64,000 nucleotides of DNA from Muscardinus avellanarius (Eukaryota; Chordata; Mammalia; Rodentia; Gliridae). The stretch is from assembly GCA_963383645.1 (NCBI GenBank), contig OY726572.1, forward strand, positions 26,728,792 to 26,792,791, given 5' to 3'. The translations under genes were made by a program, and so were the position numbers. A model generated the notes under the pieces. It did no database searches, was not told the DNA's origin, and saw nothing but the letters and a program-made list of their open reading frames with translations. Shown in pieces: positions 45,291 through 57,689 of the stretch. Positions within the stretch are counted from its first letter, which is position 1; every line of letters starts with the position of its first letter.

Positions 45291-45879
45291 TTATTTGGTT
45301 GAAGACAAAGGAAGGACTCCAGTGGATAAAGGAGAGGATGAATCCAGTGGAGGGCTTGCTATAAAGAGGGGAAGATGCCTTGGGAATATCATTTCAGGAG
45401 AGAGTGCAGTAAGGAGAAAAGATGAATGGATGACCCCAAACGGAGGAATAGTGTTTCAAGTGAGGCTAGAAGGAATTTCTGTTTATTAAGCATCTTTATT
45501 CTAAGCTAGTATGTATGTGTGAACTTTTTGTAAACCATGTTGAGGTGCACATAGAAGAATGTGTTGACAGGGACTCTTGCTGGCCTGTGGTTTCTCTGAG
45601 TTAGCTGGAGAGAGGAGGTGTGAATACTGTGTGAACCTAGGGTAGAGGAAACAGGCAACATGCTTTGCATGCCTGGCAGTGAAAAGGGATGTGATTGTCA
45701 GAAAGGCCTGGTGGAGAAAGTGGGTATCAATCTGGACTGGGAGGAGTGGTTGGGATTTGGGTAAGAGGGGAAAATTTGAGATGATGTGTTCCGGGAAAGA
45801 AGACTAGCAGATATAAATGCCCTCCATGCAGAGAGCAAGGTTTCTTAATAACTCTTAAGTTTTGACTCTTCACATTTTA
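45291..45879. other. Unique intron sequence
   Basis: No feature recognised. Confidence 0.5.
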
Positions 45880-45884
45880 TCCAG

Positions 45885-46125
45885 TTATAATAACAGCAAC
45901 TAGTTTTGAGTATTTACTCAGTTCCAGGTACTGTTCTGTAAGCTTTTTGCATATATTTTTAAACCTCAGCTCAATCACTGAGGTGCTTGCTACTTGCACC
46001 CTCATTTTGTAGATGAGGAGGTGGGGGTGATTTGTCCCAGATTGTTCAGTGGGTGAGGGGCTGGAGCTGGGATCTCAGCCTGCGCGTTCCAGTTCAGAGC
46101 TATGCTCTTCACCTCTTCACTCTTT
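45885..46125 (+). mobile_element. MIR-type SINE
   Basis: taataacagcaactagttttgagtatttact, ccaggtactgttctgtaagc, cattttgtagatgaggaggt and the right end (gagctatgctcttcacc) follow the MIR consensus over nearly its full length. Confidence 0.8.
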
Positions 46126-47764
46126 ACCTCTGGAACACACTATGTTAGCAAGCAGTGATGGACGCATTTGGTTGAAGCCAACTCACAGAGAGCCCAGGAT
46201 ACTACACTGTCAGGTTTGACTTTGTTTTCTTCCTTTAATGAACAGCCATTGGGGCTTTCATCAGGAGCGAAGCGAAGTTATAAGAGGGATGTTTTGGGAC
46301 CATCTAGCAATGATAGTGAGCTAGTCTCTTTGCAACCAGGGACTTACAGAGGAAATGAGGCCACCCCTCCCAGCCTGTTGATCATACATAGAACACCAGA
46401 CTTCTGTGGTATAGTCCTCTGTGATTTTACTCATCTTGGAGCCTTGTACCTTGCTCTTTCTTGTTTGTTTTGTAGGGGTAAATGTTTTCTTTCATTGTAG
46501 TTTCTGAGAGGAGAAAATATTCCTATTGGAAATGGAGTTAGTTCTTGTCATGCACTTGTGTTGCTTGTGGTGGGAAGGCTCAAGGAGGTTGGAGCACACA
46601 TTCCAATGGAGAAGACAGGATGAACACATGTGAATAATATGTACAGAAAAAAGAGATTCTTTCCCTTTTGGTTCCTCCTTTCTCATATTGGTAAGTAATA
46701 AAAAACGAAACTCCTAAGGTCTAGCTTGCATAACTGCCAAGAAATGTGTGTGCTGTGATAACATCTGGGCTGTAGCTGCAACTGGAGCGTGTAGGGAGGG
46801 CAAAGGCTTTGCTGCCGTGGACCTGATTCCGAATCTAGGAACCCCAAGGAGCATGCCGTAGGTGACTCTTCATCTTTCTTAGCTGGTGTAAAGTGGAGAT
46901 TGCTCTCCCAAGTTAACTTACTGTTGTAAAGTAGAGCCAGTGTATGTAGAGGGCTTAGCATGTTTCTGGCCCATAGTAAGTTCTCAGAAATAGATGTTAC
47001 ATGGTGATACTTTTCTTTCCTGCCTGTTGCCCTATTGTAGTTATGGTAGAGAATCACCGTAAAGCCCAATAGGGAGATCTCTAACAAAAACCTCAAATGC
47101 AGATGACAAACACACTGAATTCTCTGGAAGAGTGGACAAATATAAGAACTGGTGGTACCAAATCTAGACAAGAGTTGGAGAGGGCATGAAACAACTAATA
47201 GTTTAGTTGAAGAAAAAGCATATAAAAATGTAGTTGATCCTTTAAAGAAAAACACTAAAATAGAGGAAATTATTTTTTTGGCGAGAGAGAGAAATTTGTA
47301 GGTTAAGACCTGTGCTTTTTTAGGGAAGTTAATTTAGGCTTTAGTGAATGAAAAAGTTGGTCATGAAGGAGTTGCCAGTGCCCATTTAAAAAAATATCAG
47401 AGCATCAAGCATTACTCTAGGAAAAGCTGCTACCAAAACATTGATATATTCTTGGATTTGGCTTATATCATTTCCTGTTTAATGATTCCACATTCAGCAG
47501 CTCATCCCCATGTGGGTTATGGCTTTAGGATTAGGTTATAATATGTTAACCTTCAGTATATGTGACATTAAAAGGCAAAGCAGGTGACCCTCTAAGTGAA
47601 TCAGTAGCAAAAAGCGTGAAGTTACTGATTATTTATTTAAACCCTGACGAGAAAGAAAATTTGAGTAGTAGGCTTATAATTTAATAAGATCATAATATAG
47701 GTATCAGCCAATAGTATATATTGCAGATAGGCATTAAATATTCATGTAAACATTAACTTTTGTT
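46126..47764. other. Unique intron sequence
   Basis: 1.6 kb without recognised repeats. Two longer open frames (110 codons + at 46168-46500; 190 codons - at 46683-47255) have no recognised family, no repeat-derived protein similarity, and amino-acid usage like random translation. Confidence 0.45.
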
Positions 47765-47765
47765 A

Positions 47766-47970
47766 TGTTTTTGTGATGCTGGAGATTGAACTTAGGAGTG
47801 TTTTACCTCTGAGATACATCCTCAGCCTTATTTTATTTTTACTTGGAAGAGGGTCTGGCTAAGTTACTGGGGGCTTCACCAAGTTGCTGAGGCCAGTCTT
47901 AAACCTGTGATTCTCCTGTCTCAGCTCTCCTAGTCCTGAGATTACTAAAGGTGTGTGTCAGTTCATCTGT
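47766..47970 (-). mobile_element. B1-dID-type SINE, older
   Basis: ggagattgaacttaggagtg, and a diverged 7SL half ending gtgtgtgtcagttcatct. Confidence 0.83.
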
Positions 47971-48012
47971 GCTTATTATCTAATGGTGCTTAGTCTTTGT
48001 TAGTCTTCAGAG

Positions 48013-48450
48013 TAACAAGCTTTTTTTTTTTGCTGTACTGGGGATGGAACCTAGGAGCATTGTACCTCTGAGCTACATCCCCAGCCCGATTTTAAAATTT
48101 TATTTTATTTTTATTTTTATTTTTTTGGTGGTACTGGGGATGGAACCCGGGGGCCTTCTACCTCTGGGCTACACTCCCAGACCTATTTTTATGCTTTATT
48201 TGGAAATAGGGTCTCTTAAGCCAGCTTAGGTTGGCTTCGAACCTGCACAATCCTCCTGTCTCAGCGTGCACCACCACACCCGGCTTCTCAGCCCTATTTT
48301 TTAATCTCCTTATTTTTGAAACAGTATCTCACTGAGTTGTGAAGGGCCTTGCTAAGTAGCTAAGGCTGTCCACGAACCATGATCCTCTGATCTTTATCTC
48401 CGGAATGCTGGGATTACAAAAGTGCGCCATAATGCCCGGCAACAAGCTAT
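48013..48450 (-). mobile_element. Older SINE split by a transitional SINE
   Basis: The outer tRNA half (48033-48085) and outer 7SL half (48286-48441) flank an inner copy (about 48120-48285) sitting in the expanded T-rich linker. The inner copy keeps ggggatggaacccgggggcc but has ggtctcttaagccagc. aacaagct flanks the outer copy. Confidence 0.87.
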
Positions 48451-48496
48451 TTAATTTCTCTTTAAAGCATTGGGGTTTTTGTTTTATTTATTTTAT

Positions 48497-48655
48497 TTTC
48501 TGGGTACTAGAGATTGAACTCAGGGGCATTCTGCCTCCCAACTACACCCCAATCCATTTTATTTTTATATTTTGAAACAGGGTCTTCCTAAGTAGCTGAG
48601 GCTGGCTTTCAACCTGTGATCTTCCTGTACTGGGATGACAAGGGTGTGCCACATC
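48497..48655 (-). mobile_element. B1-dID-type SINE, older, deleted 7SL half
   Basis: gagattgaactcaggggcattc, attttgaaacagggtcttcct, then a shortened 7SL half (gtactgggatgacaagggtg). Confidence 0.83.
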
Positions 48656-48920
48656 TGTTTCCATATATATATAAACAAGGAACAAGGAACCCTTGCATGG
48701 CTTTTGGAAAATAATTTCTTCGTAGGCCTCAATTTTCTCTTGGCTTCTTTCAAATTGACTCCCAAGACTTCTAATTGGTTCCTTTCTAGCTCTTCAGACG
48801 TGCTGCTTCCCCATACTAATGGATTTTTGTATTGGCAATGTACTTTTTTTTTGCCACTAGATGACAGTAGTGTGCCTTTGAACCTCGAAACTTTCAATAT
48901 GGGGAATCTGAGGAGCTTTA

Positions 48921-48978
48921 AACGTAGAAGGGCTTCCAGGAACCTCAGTACCACCACCAAAACAAAACAAAACAAAAG
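48921..48978 (+). mobile_element. Young SINE, 3' end only
   Basis: Only gtagaagggcttccaggaac, ctcagtaccaccacc and the (AAAAC)n tail are present: a strongly 5'-truncated copy. Confidence 0.85.
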
Positions 48979-49173
48979 AATTTTAGTCTAGACCCTCCCA
49001 CCCCAGTCTAACACTGGAGAACTGAGACATGGCCAAGGTCATGTAGTTTCTCAGAACCCTTTAATTTCCATCACCTATCATTATTACATCATCCCTTCCT
49101 CTTTGGGCAGCTTAGTGAGAGAAATTCAAAGAAACCATGTTCTCTATTATTAATTTTAATTATTAAAAAAATT

Positions 49174-49380
49174 AAAGCCAGGTGGTGGCACACACTTGTA
49201 ATCCCAGTACTTGGGAGACAGAGACAGGGGGATCACAGGTTCAAGGACAGTCTCAGCAAGTAGTGAGAGTCTGTCTCATCAATCTAGTAAGACCTTGTTT
49301 CCAAATAAAATAGGGCTGGGGGTATAGCTTGGAGGTAGAATGCGCCTGGGTTCAATCCTCAGTGCCCACACAAATATAAA
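49174..49380 (+). mobile_element. B1-dID-type SINE, older
   Basis: gccaggtggtggcacacact to gttcaatcctcagtgccc. Confidence 0.9.
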
Positions 49381-50315
49381 CCATTCTTTAAGTATAGACA
49401 TTATTACATTCAGAATGAACAGCTGGCCTGCTCTAGTGCTTTGGTATTGGCTCCTGCAGAGATAAATGAGCCATCAGCTCCTATAGCGAGCATGCCTGCC
49501 TGCTTTCTGGAAGCAAACTCCACAGAGATCTTGAGCAGAGCCTCTGCCAGATGCTCTTCTTCCTCCATTCTTGCCCAATCCCTTTGATAAGAGGCTTCCT
49601 TTTAGCTCTTTCCCCCAACTAAACACGGCCCCTCTTCTGTTGCTCCTCTGTCGGCCTGTGTAGCCAAATCAAGAGAGGGAAAAGTTGGTCTCTTTTGTGT
49701 TCCCAGCATGTGTTAAATGCACCCCTCATCAGTGACAAGGAGGCAATGCCATGACTCATGCCTCGTGTGGTATCGTGGGAGGCCTTGTGGCCAAGTGGAC
49801 GAGATGTGGGCTCTGGATCTCTCCTCTACCCCCGGGACATCTCTCTAATGAGGGTAGTATGGACTCCCTTGCAGAGTCTTTGTGAGGACCACTTGAGGCG
49901 TTGCGTACAGGGAAAGCTCCTGGTGGCTGATGGACACTCACTGGGTGCTGTTTACTTTGGTTGCTACTGTTTGGAGAGTCCAGGCCTGACTATGTTCTGT
50001 GAAAGCTGGGAGCTCAAGGGAAGGGCTCTGCAGGGGAGTCAGCTTTTTATTGGATAAAGCAGGGAAGGATGCAAGGTAATTCTGGGGCCACATGCTTGTT
50101 TCAGAACTGTGTAGAATCCCGCTGCCCATCTGAAATGTGTCTGGTTCAAAACCAAGACATGCTCTGTGGGATACACACCAGATATAGTGGGGAAAAAAAA
50201 GAATATGAAAATCTCCATAATTATGGAATTAATAATAACAATTGATGAGTAAATGATAACATTATTAATAATTACATGTTGATGTAATCATCTGCAATTG
50301 GATGTTAATAATTTC
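49381..50315. other. Unique intron sequence
   Basis: No exon recognised. A 99-codon open frame at 49758-50057 has no recognised family. Confidence 0.45.
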
Positions 50316-50316
50316 T

Positions 50317-50392
50317 TTTTACTGTTTGTGTGTGTGGTGCTCGGGATAGAACCCAGGGGCATTCGACCTCCACGCCCAGCTCTTTTTACTGT
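50317..50392 (-). mobile_element. Internally deleted mini-SINE with target-site duplication
   Basis: ctttttactgttt flanks both sides. Between the duplications only the tRNA-half end (gggatagaacccaggggcat, tcgacctcc) and the first bases of the 7SL half (acgcccagct) remain; the middle, about 150 bp, is gone. Confidence 0.88.
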
Positions 50393-50399
50393 TTTAAAA

Positions 50400-50600
50400 A
50401 TTGTAATTAGAGCTGGGCGTGGTGGCTGAGACCAGAGGATCGCGGTTCATGGACAGCCTCAGCTACTTAGCGAGGCCCTCTGCAACTCAGTGAGACCCGT
50501 TTCAAAATAACGAATAAAAAATAGGTAGGTGGTGTAGCTCGGAGGTCGAATGCCCCTGGGTTCTGTTCCCAGACCTGGGGAAAAAAAAAATTGTAATTAG
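50400..50600 (+). mobile_element. Older SINE, stacked insertion 1
   Basis: Flanked by ttgtaattagagc on both sides (near 50400 and 50590). Its 7SL half is internally deleted (gcgtggtggctgagaccaga). Confidence 0.9.
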
Positions 50601-50601
50601 A

Positions 50602-50778
50602 GCTGGGTGTGGTGGTGCACACTTGTAATTCCAGCATTTGGGAAGCTAAGGCAGGAGGAGCGTGGTTAGTGAGGTTCTTTGCAACTCAGTGAGGTGCTGT
50701 TTCAAAGTAAAGAATAAAAAATAGGGCTGGAGGTGTTCCTTGGGCTCCAACCCCAGTGCTAAATAAATAAATAAATGT
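50602..50778 (+). mobile_element. Older SINE, stacked insertion 2
   Basis: gctgggtgtggtggtgcaca to gctccaaccccagtgct with an (AAAT)n tail, followed by another ttgtaattaagc. Confidence 0.9.
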
Positions 50779-51012
50779 TGTAATTAAGCTGGGCTTGGTG
50801 GCGCATAGTTGTAATCCCAGCATTTGGGAGGCTGAGACAGGAGGATCACAGTTTGAGGACAGCCTCAGCTACTTAGTGTGTGGCCCTTTGCAACTCAGTG
50901 AGATCGTGTTTCAAAATAAAGAATAAAAAATAGGGCTGAGGATGTAGCTCGGAGGTAGACTGCTCCTAGTTTCGATCCACAGTACCACCAAAAAAAAAAA
51001 AAAAAAAAAAGT
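50779..51012 (+). mobile_element. Older SINE, stacked insertion 3
   Basis: gctgggcttggtggcgcata to tttcgatccacagtaccacc with a long A tail; followed by ttacaattac. Confidence 0.9.
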
Positions 51013-51635
51013 TACAATTACTAGAAAATTTAATGAGGCTAGTTTTCTATCTCTAGCTGATACCCCTGGGTTAGATGACAGAGGTCTTGGTACTTCAGCT
51101 GAATGATTTTGAAGACTCTGTGAGGAGGGTTTTTAGAGGTTCTGCTATATTTTTTAATTTAGAAATAAAAAGATATTTTATTCTTAAGAGTGTGACCTTG
51201 ACCCAAAATGCCAGACATTATTCCTAACAATAGATTAAGTAATCATTAAAAAATATATATGTAAAAGAGACATCAAATATACTCTTTACCCCAAACTCTG
51301 ATGACATCAATTGAGAAACAAGAATGATATAGTGGGCCAGCCATAAACAATAAGAAGTTCATAGAGTTTTAAAAAGAGGAGCAGGTTTTGCATGCTTTCA
51401 GAGGTTTGTATGTGTAGGTGTATGCTTTCAGGTATGTAGAGGTCAGCTTCCAGCTTGATTGTGCCATCAACAGATGAGGTCTAGTAGGTCATTGATTTTA
51501 GGATTTTCCCTCAACACAGATTATTAAGATAACCACAAAAATAACCAAGACTAGAAAGAGAACCATCATGACACTTGATTAAACAGTACACCTGATTTTT
51601 ATGAAATTTGTTTCAGTTTTAAAATACCAGTTACA
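51013..51635. other. Unique intron sequence
   Basis: AT-rich; nothing recognised. Confidence 0.5.
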
Positions 51636-52040
51636 ATGTGGTAGCATACAGCTGTAATCCCAGAAGTAGGGAGGCTGAGACAGGAGGATTGCAAATTTTG
51701 AGACCGGCCTCAACAACTTAGTGAGACCCTGTTTTAAAATAAAAATAATAAACCGGCTATATTGGCGCATACCTATAATTTCAGTAATAGGAAGCTAAGA
51801 CAGGAGGATCACAGGTTGAAGACCAGCCTTAGCAATTTAGCAAGACTCTTCAGCAACCTTACAAGACCCTGTTCAAAAACAAAAACAATAAAAGGGCTGG
51901 GAATGTAGCTTAAGGTAGAACACCCCCAGGTTCAATTCTCAGTTCCACACACAAAAAAGTAGAAAAAAAAAAAAAGAGAGAGAAAAGAAAAAGGCATGGG
52001 GGTGTAGCTTTAAGGTAGACTGCCCCTGAGTTCAACCTCT
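51636..52040 (+). mobile_element. Older SINE split by a nested SINE
   Basis: The outer 7SL half (51636-51750) ends at its linker taaaataaaaataataa, where an inner copy (51751-51975) starts. The outer tRNA half resumes at about 51991 (gcatgggggtgtagctttaa). Confidence 0.83.
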
Positions 52041-52234
52041 AGGGGTGGAACCCAGGGGCTTTTCTACCTCCAGGCTACACTCCCAGACCTCTTTTATACT
52101 TTATTTGGAAACAGGCTCTCACTAAGTTGCTGAGAGCCTCACTAAATAGCTGAGGCTGGCTTCGAACCTGTGCAATCCTCCTGTCTCAGCCTCCCAGGTA
52201 CTGGGATTACAAGTGTGTGCCACCACGCCCGGCT
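52041..52234 (-). mobile_element. Intermediate SINE, opposite orientation
   Basis: aggggtggaacccaggggct, atttggaaacaggctctcac, ending accacgcccggct. It abuts the previous plus-strand copy tail to tail. Confidence 0.9.
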
Positions 52235-52259
52235 CACATTAACTGATTTTTAAAAGTAA

Positions 52260-52378
52260 AGGGTCGCAGGTTTGAAGCCAGCCATGCTAGCTTAAGAGAC
52301 CCTGTTTCCAAATAAAAATATAAAATAGGTCTGGGAGTGTATCCTGGAGGTAGAAGGGCTTCCAGGAACCCAGTAAAG
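52260..52378 (+). mobile_element. Young SINE, 5' truncated
   Basis: Starts at gtcgcaggtttgaagccagc and ends gaagggcttccaggaaccca; the A tail is missing. Confidence 0.87.
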
Positions 52379-53396
52379 GGTAAATGATGAATCTCATGGG
52401 TAAATTTTAGATCTATATGGTAATTACTTATTTTAGACATTTGCAATCTTTATCTTTTCAGGTGGGTTAAAATAAAGTTCAGTATTTAGATCTTGCTTTT
52501 TATTTATAGCTCATGGAGACTTGACTAGTTTTTATAACACATGGAAAGAAGTATTTGTCCTTTGTTGATGGAGAAGATGAGGAAGACATGTATTTTGAGA
52601 ACTTTGATGGCAGTTTTCAATGTTCTTATTTAGTCCTAGAATAGAATATTCTTCATTCTAAGTAAACTTATTGTCATAATTCACCAAAGCTAAGGTGCCA
52701 TCAGTTGCAAGAAGAACCTGTAAGTACCACTTTGTATAGAAAAAACTGCTGCCAATAAAACTCTGACTCAGTGTATCTCTGTTTCAAAGATGTTAAATAA
52801 TTTAAAACGTGTATTTTAGAATTAATGAAATATAACAGTTTTTGAAACTTTCAATTTGAAGTTAGAGGGCTTGTTTTACCTACTATATTTTTAAGTTAGC
52901 ATCAGACTTAGGTCCTGTTGGACTGCATTGTGAGCAAGCTTTGGTGTGTTGAAGCTCTTTATTTGATTCTATAAATAACCAGATAAAAGCAAAGTAGTGA
53001 GCTCATTTCAAGTTTCTAGCTGTACTATAATTCAGAGAAGTGAACTCCTAATTTTAGTTTCATCTTAGTCCCTCTTCTTCTCCCACCTCCCACCAGACAC
53101 ACATCCACCTCACTTCAGACAATATCTGTCCCTACAACAAAATCTGTTCTCCATAAAGGCTCTTGATAGCAGTTATTTAAGTTATTTATAGCCTCTTGTA
53201 AATTCACAGCAAAGTGTTAAATTGCTCAAGGATGTTTGCTTTCTAAGCCTTATCTCTAATTATTGGCTAAAAATCTTTATCTGCTTAAGGAACTTTCTGG
53301 CCTCCAGTGGCCATATGGAACAAGTTTTGTGGGAATGGCCAGAGGAGGAAGTGGAGGCATCTCTCCTGCCTGTGGGGAAGGCTGGGACTGGTAACG

Positions 53397-53400
<4 letters not shown>
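52379..53400. other. Unique intron sequence
   Basis: No exon or repeat recognised. Confidence 0.5.

Positions 53401-53453
<53 letters not shown>
53401..53453. repeat. (CA)n microsatellite
   Basis: About 26 CA units not attached to an obvious SINE. Confidence 0.97.
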
Positions 53454-53454
<1 letters not shown>

Positions 53455-53920
53455 GCTAAGCACCAGTTAGGAAGGTGGACTTCATCTGTTGCTCACTGCA
53501 CTCTGTCTGAAAGGGAAGCAAACTTAGCTCAGAATGGCTGCATTCTGACTAATATCACTGAATTTTTATAGCAGTTTATCTCACTTTTGACAAGGGCTTT
53601 TAGATTTTAAGAAAATTCTGTGATGTGAAGAATTCTTTTGTAATTTGAATAGCTACTTCCTATCTTACCTATTTCCTAAATCTCAGTGTTTACAAATCTT
53701 ATTGACTTAAGTCAGACCACATTTTTTTCACATGACTGTTATAATCCAGATTCTGACCCTCTGTTTTCCAAGCTATTTTCAGGCATGCTTACGCAGATAG
53801 ACACTATGCTGGTTTGGCGCTTGACTAGGCTGCACAAGTTAGTTATGATCCAATCGAAGATGAAAGCAGAAATTGTCCTTTCAAGTTTGTGATGCATTCA
53901 TCAGTTGCAAATCTACTATT
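53454..53920. other. Unique intron sequence
   Basis: No feature recognised. Confidence 0.5.
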
Positions 53921-53921
53921 A

Positions 53922-54125
53922 AAAAAAGTTGTAAGCCGGGCGTGGTGGCGCACGCTTGTAATCCCCGTGCTTGGGAGGCGGAGACAGGAGGATCGCGCAG
54001 GTTCGAAGCCAGCCGCGCTGGCGTAAGAGACCCTGTTTCAAAAATATAAAATAGGTCTGGGAGCGTAGCCCAGAGGTAGAAGGGCTTCCAGGAACCCCAG
54101 TACCACCAAAAAAAAAAAGTTGTAT
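53922..54125 (+). mobile_element. Young SINE with target-site duplication
   Basis: aaaaaaagttgta flanks both sides (near 53923 and 54112). The body gccgggcgtggtggcgcacg ... ttccaggaaccccagtaccacc keeps nearly every CpG, among the least diverged copies in the window. Confidence 0.93.
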
Positions 54126-54329
54126 CCTTTTTTTATGTAGAGGCTACCCAGTAAAAATGTTTGATTAAGCCCAGGTTTATAATATTAGACTCTAATATTA
54201 AGGCTTGTAAACAAAGCTCTTTGTTGCATTTAAGGAATTTGGTTAACACCAAGTATGGTCTTTCTCAGTGTAAGATGTCCAGTGATACTGCTCAGCTTTC
54301 AGTGTTATATTTGCTTTGAAAACTATGTA

Positions 54330-55205
54330 GAAGAAATTTAAGTGGCTAATAAATGTACGAGAAAATGTTCAACATCATTAGCAATCTGAGAGATACAAAT
54401 CAAAACTACCCTGAGATTTCAACTAACTCCAACTAGAATGGCAGTTACTAAAAACACAACAACAAATGCTGGCAAAGATGTGGAGAAGTGGGAACATTAG
54501 TAGTACATTGTTGGTGGGATTACAAATTAGTAACAACCACTTTGGAAAACAGTATGGAGCATCTTCAGAAGAATGGGAATGAACCTACTATATGATCCAG
54601 CAGTACCACTTCTGGGTATCTACCCAAAAGAATGGAAACTAAAGTACCAAACTAATGCATGCGTATCTATGTTAATAGCCACACAGTTCACAATTGCCAA
54701 ACTATGGAACTAGCCAAGATATCCATCAACAGATTAATGGATTACAAAACTGTGAGATGTACACAATGGAATTTTATTCAGCTATAAAGAAGAACAGAAT
54801 TATGTCATTTGTGGGGAAATGGATGGAAATGGGGAACATTATGCTAAGTGAGATTCATGACTCATACAAAATAAAAAATGGGATGCTTTCCCCTAATATA
54901 CAGAAGCCAGGGAGAAAATGGGTCATAGGAGGAACTCCTATGAAGGAGAAACCATAGTTAGGCAAATGAGGTGACCCAACTGAGGGGGAAGGGAGGGAGG
55001 AAGAAGGAAATTTCCTAATGTACATGATGTACATTCACAAATATATCAGTCACTAAGCCAAACATGAGAAGGAGGAAGAGGGAGGGAATGGGGTAGGATG
55101 GGGGAAGTCTAAATGAGTGATGTGTGCATGTATGCCTCTACCATCTTGTACCCCACTAAGATGTATGACTACAATGCACCAATAAAAAAAAAGAAAAAAA
55201 CCAAA
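54330..55205 (+). mobile_element. L1 3' end, plus strand
   Basis: 5'-truncated L1. The ORF2 tail is broken (gttcaacatcattagcaatc; later a 54694-54957 frame with EFYSAIKKN and NIMLSEI). The 3'UTR has a purine-rich block (gaagggagggaggaagaagg) and ends caatgcaccaataaaaaaaa. Older than the nested L1 at 10530-12140. Confidence 0.88.
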
Positions 55206-55267
55206 AAGAAATATATAAAGAAACTATGTAAAAGATTTCATTTGCATTGCTAAGTTTCCTTTGTTTA

Positions 55268-55466
55268 TTTATTTGTGGTACTGGGGATGGAACCCAGGGG
55301 CTTTCTACCTCTGGGCTGCACCCCCAGACCTATTTTATATTTTATTTAGAAACAGGGTCTCACTTCGTTTCTGAGAGTCTCACTAAGGCTGGCTTTGAAC
55401 CTGCACAATCCTCTTGTCCTAGCCTCCCAAGCCCTGGGATTACAAGCGTGCGCCACCACGCCCAGC
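55268..55466 (-). mobile_element. Intermediate SINE
   Basis: Lies 149 bp before the TTC27 exon. ggggatggaacccaggggct, atttagaaacagggtctcac, ending gccaccacgcccagct. Confidence 0.92.
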
Positions 55467-55554
55467 TATCCTTCATTTGACATAAATGTAAGGCAAATGC
55501 TTATTGCATAACTCTGAATTCTTTATGGCAATGTGCTTATTGATAGTATCATAA

Positions 55555-56035
<481 letters not shown>

Positions 56036-56039
56036 TTTT

Positions 56040-57682
56040 TCTGCCTAAGTTGCTTTATTGAGGTGATAATTCTCATTTTTATCCATTTAAACTGTATAAT
56101 CAGGTGATTTTTCAGTATGTTCTGAGCTGTGAATTTTAGTACGACTTTAGAACATTCTTATTGCTCTAAAATGAAACCCTAGTATTCATCAGCAGTCACT
56201 CCCTATTTCTCTTTAAATACCTTCTTTTCCTCTTCAGCCCGAGACAACCACTAATGTATATTCTTTCTCTATACATTTTCATACTCCAGACATTTCACAT
56301 AAATGGAATCATGTAATATATAGGCTTCTATGACTGGCTTCTTTCACTTGGACTAATGTTTTTAAGGTTCATCCATGTTCTAGCATGTTTCGGTACTTCA
56401 TTCTTTTTACTAACAAATAATATTTCATTCTTTGGGCCTATCACACTTATCCATTGATCAGCTGATAGACATTTCGATTATTTCTACTTTTTGGCCTTTA
56501 CAAAAACTAGTACTCATGTTTATTTACAACTTTTTGATGGACGTGTTTCCACTTCTTTTGAGTATATTCCTAAGGTAGAATTGTTGGGTTATATGGTGGT
56601 TCTATGTTCAGAATTTTGAAGACTTGCCAGACTGTTTCTCCAAGTACCATTTCATGTTCCCATCAGTAGTGAACGAGGTTCCAGTTTCTCAACGTTCTTG
56701 CCAACACTTGTTATCTGGCTTTTATTTAATTATAGTTATCTTTGTAGGTGGTATATTATGGTTTCAATTTGTATTTCATCAATGGCCAATTACATTGAGC
56801 ACCTTTCCATGGCTTACTGATTTGTGTATTATCTTTGGGGAAATATCTGCTCACATATTTTGCCCATTTAAAAAATTGGATCATTTGTCTTTTTATTGTA
56901 GAGTTGTAAGAGTTTTTTTCTATAGCTTAGGTACTTTATAGCTTATATATATAGCTTAGCTATAGGTTCCTTATTGGACATATTTTCTCCAATTCTTTTA
57001 AGTTGTATTTTTATTCTCTTGATAGTGTCCTTTGAAGCCCCAAAGTTTGTTTATTTATTTACTCACTAATTTTTTGGTGGTGGGGATTGAACCTAGGGTC
57101 ATTCTATCTCTGAGCTGTACTCCCAACCCCATTTTATTTCTTATTTGGAAATCATGTCTTGCTAAGTTGCTGAGACTGGCTTTGGACCTTTGATCCTCCT
57201 GTCTTAGGCTCCTAAGTACTAGGATTACAGGCATGCACCACCATTTATTAAATTATGATGTTTAACTAATCTGTTTTTTTTTGTTTTAAATACTTGTTGT
57301 TATGTCTAAGAATCTATTGCCAAATTCAAGATCATGAAAATTTCTTTCTTTCTTTTCTTCTAAGAGTTTTTTAGTTTTAGCCTATGGACCATTAAGTTGA
57401 TTTTTTTGTGTGTGAATGGTAGAAGGAAAGGTTCCAATTTCATACTTTTGCATGTGGATATCCATTTGCTCCAGAATCATTTGTTTAGAAGAGTATACTT
57501 TTCCTATTGAATGTTCTTGTCACTGTGGTAAAAAAAAATCAACTGGCTTGTTAATATAAGGACTTAATTATGGGTCATCAATTATGTTTCATTAACTATA
57601 GGTCTTTGTGTGGGACAAAACCATTTTCTTGTTTACTGAAGCATTATAGTAAGTTTTGAAATGTTTAAGTGTGAATACTCTT
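56040..57682 (-). mobile_element. Old L1, ORF2/3' part, minus strand (left piece)
   Basis: Antisense L1 landmarks: ttcatccatgttctagcatg, atttcatcaatggccaatta, tttgccaatgg-like blocks, then ccaatttcatacttttgcat. Decayed in all frames. A SINE (57072-57240) interrupts it. It resumes at 60434 after the insertion of element B. Confidence 0.8.
57072..57240 (-). mobile_element. Intermediate/older SINE inside old L1
   Basis: ggggattgaacctagggtcat, atttggaaatcatgtcttgc, and a 7SL half ending ggcatgcaccaccat. Confidence 0.85.
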
Positions 57683-57689
57683 TTAAAAA

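Noticed and set aside
46683..47255. 190-codon minus-strand open frame
   Set aside because: Longest non-repeat frame apart from ORF1/ORF2, but composition and lack of any recognisable domain fit chance; it lies in the TTC27 intron on the opposite strand.
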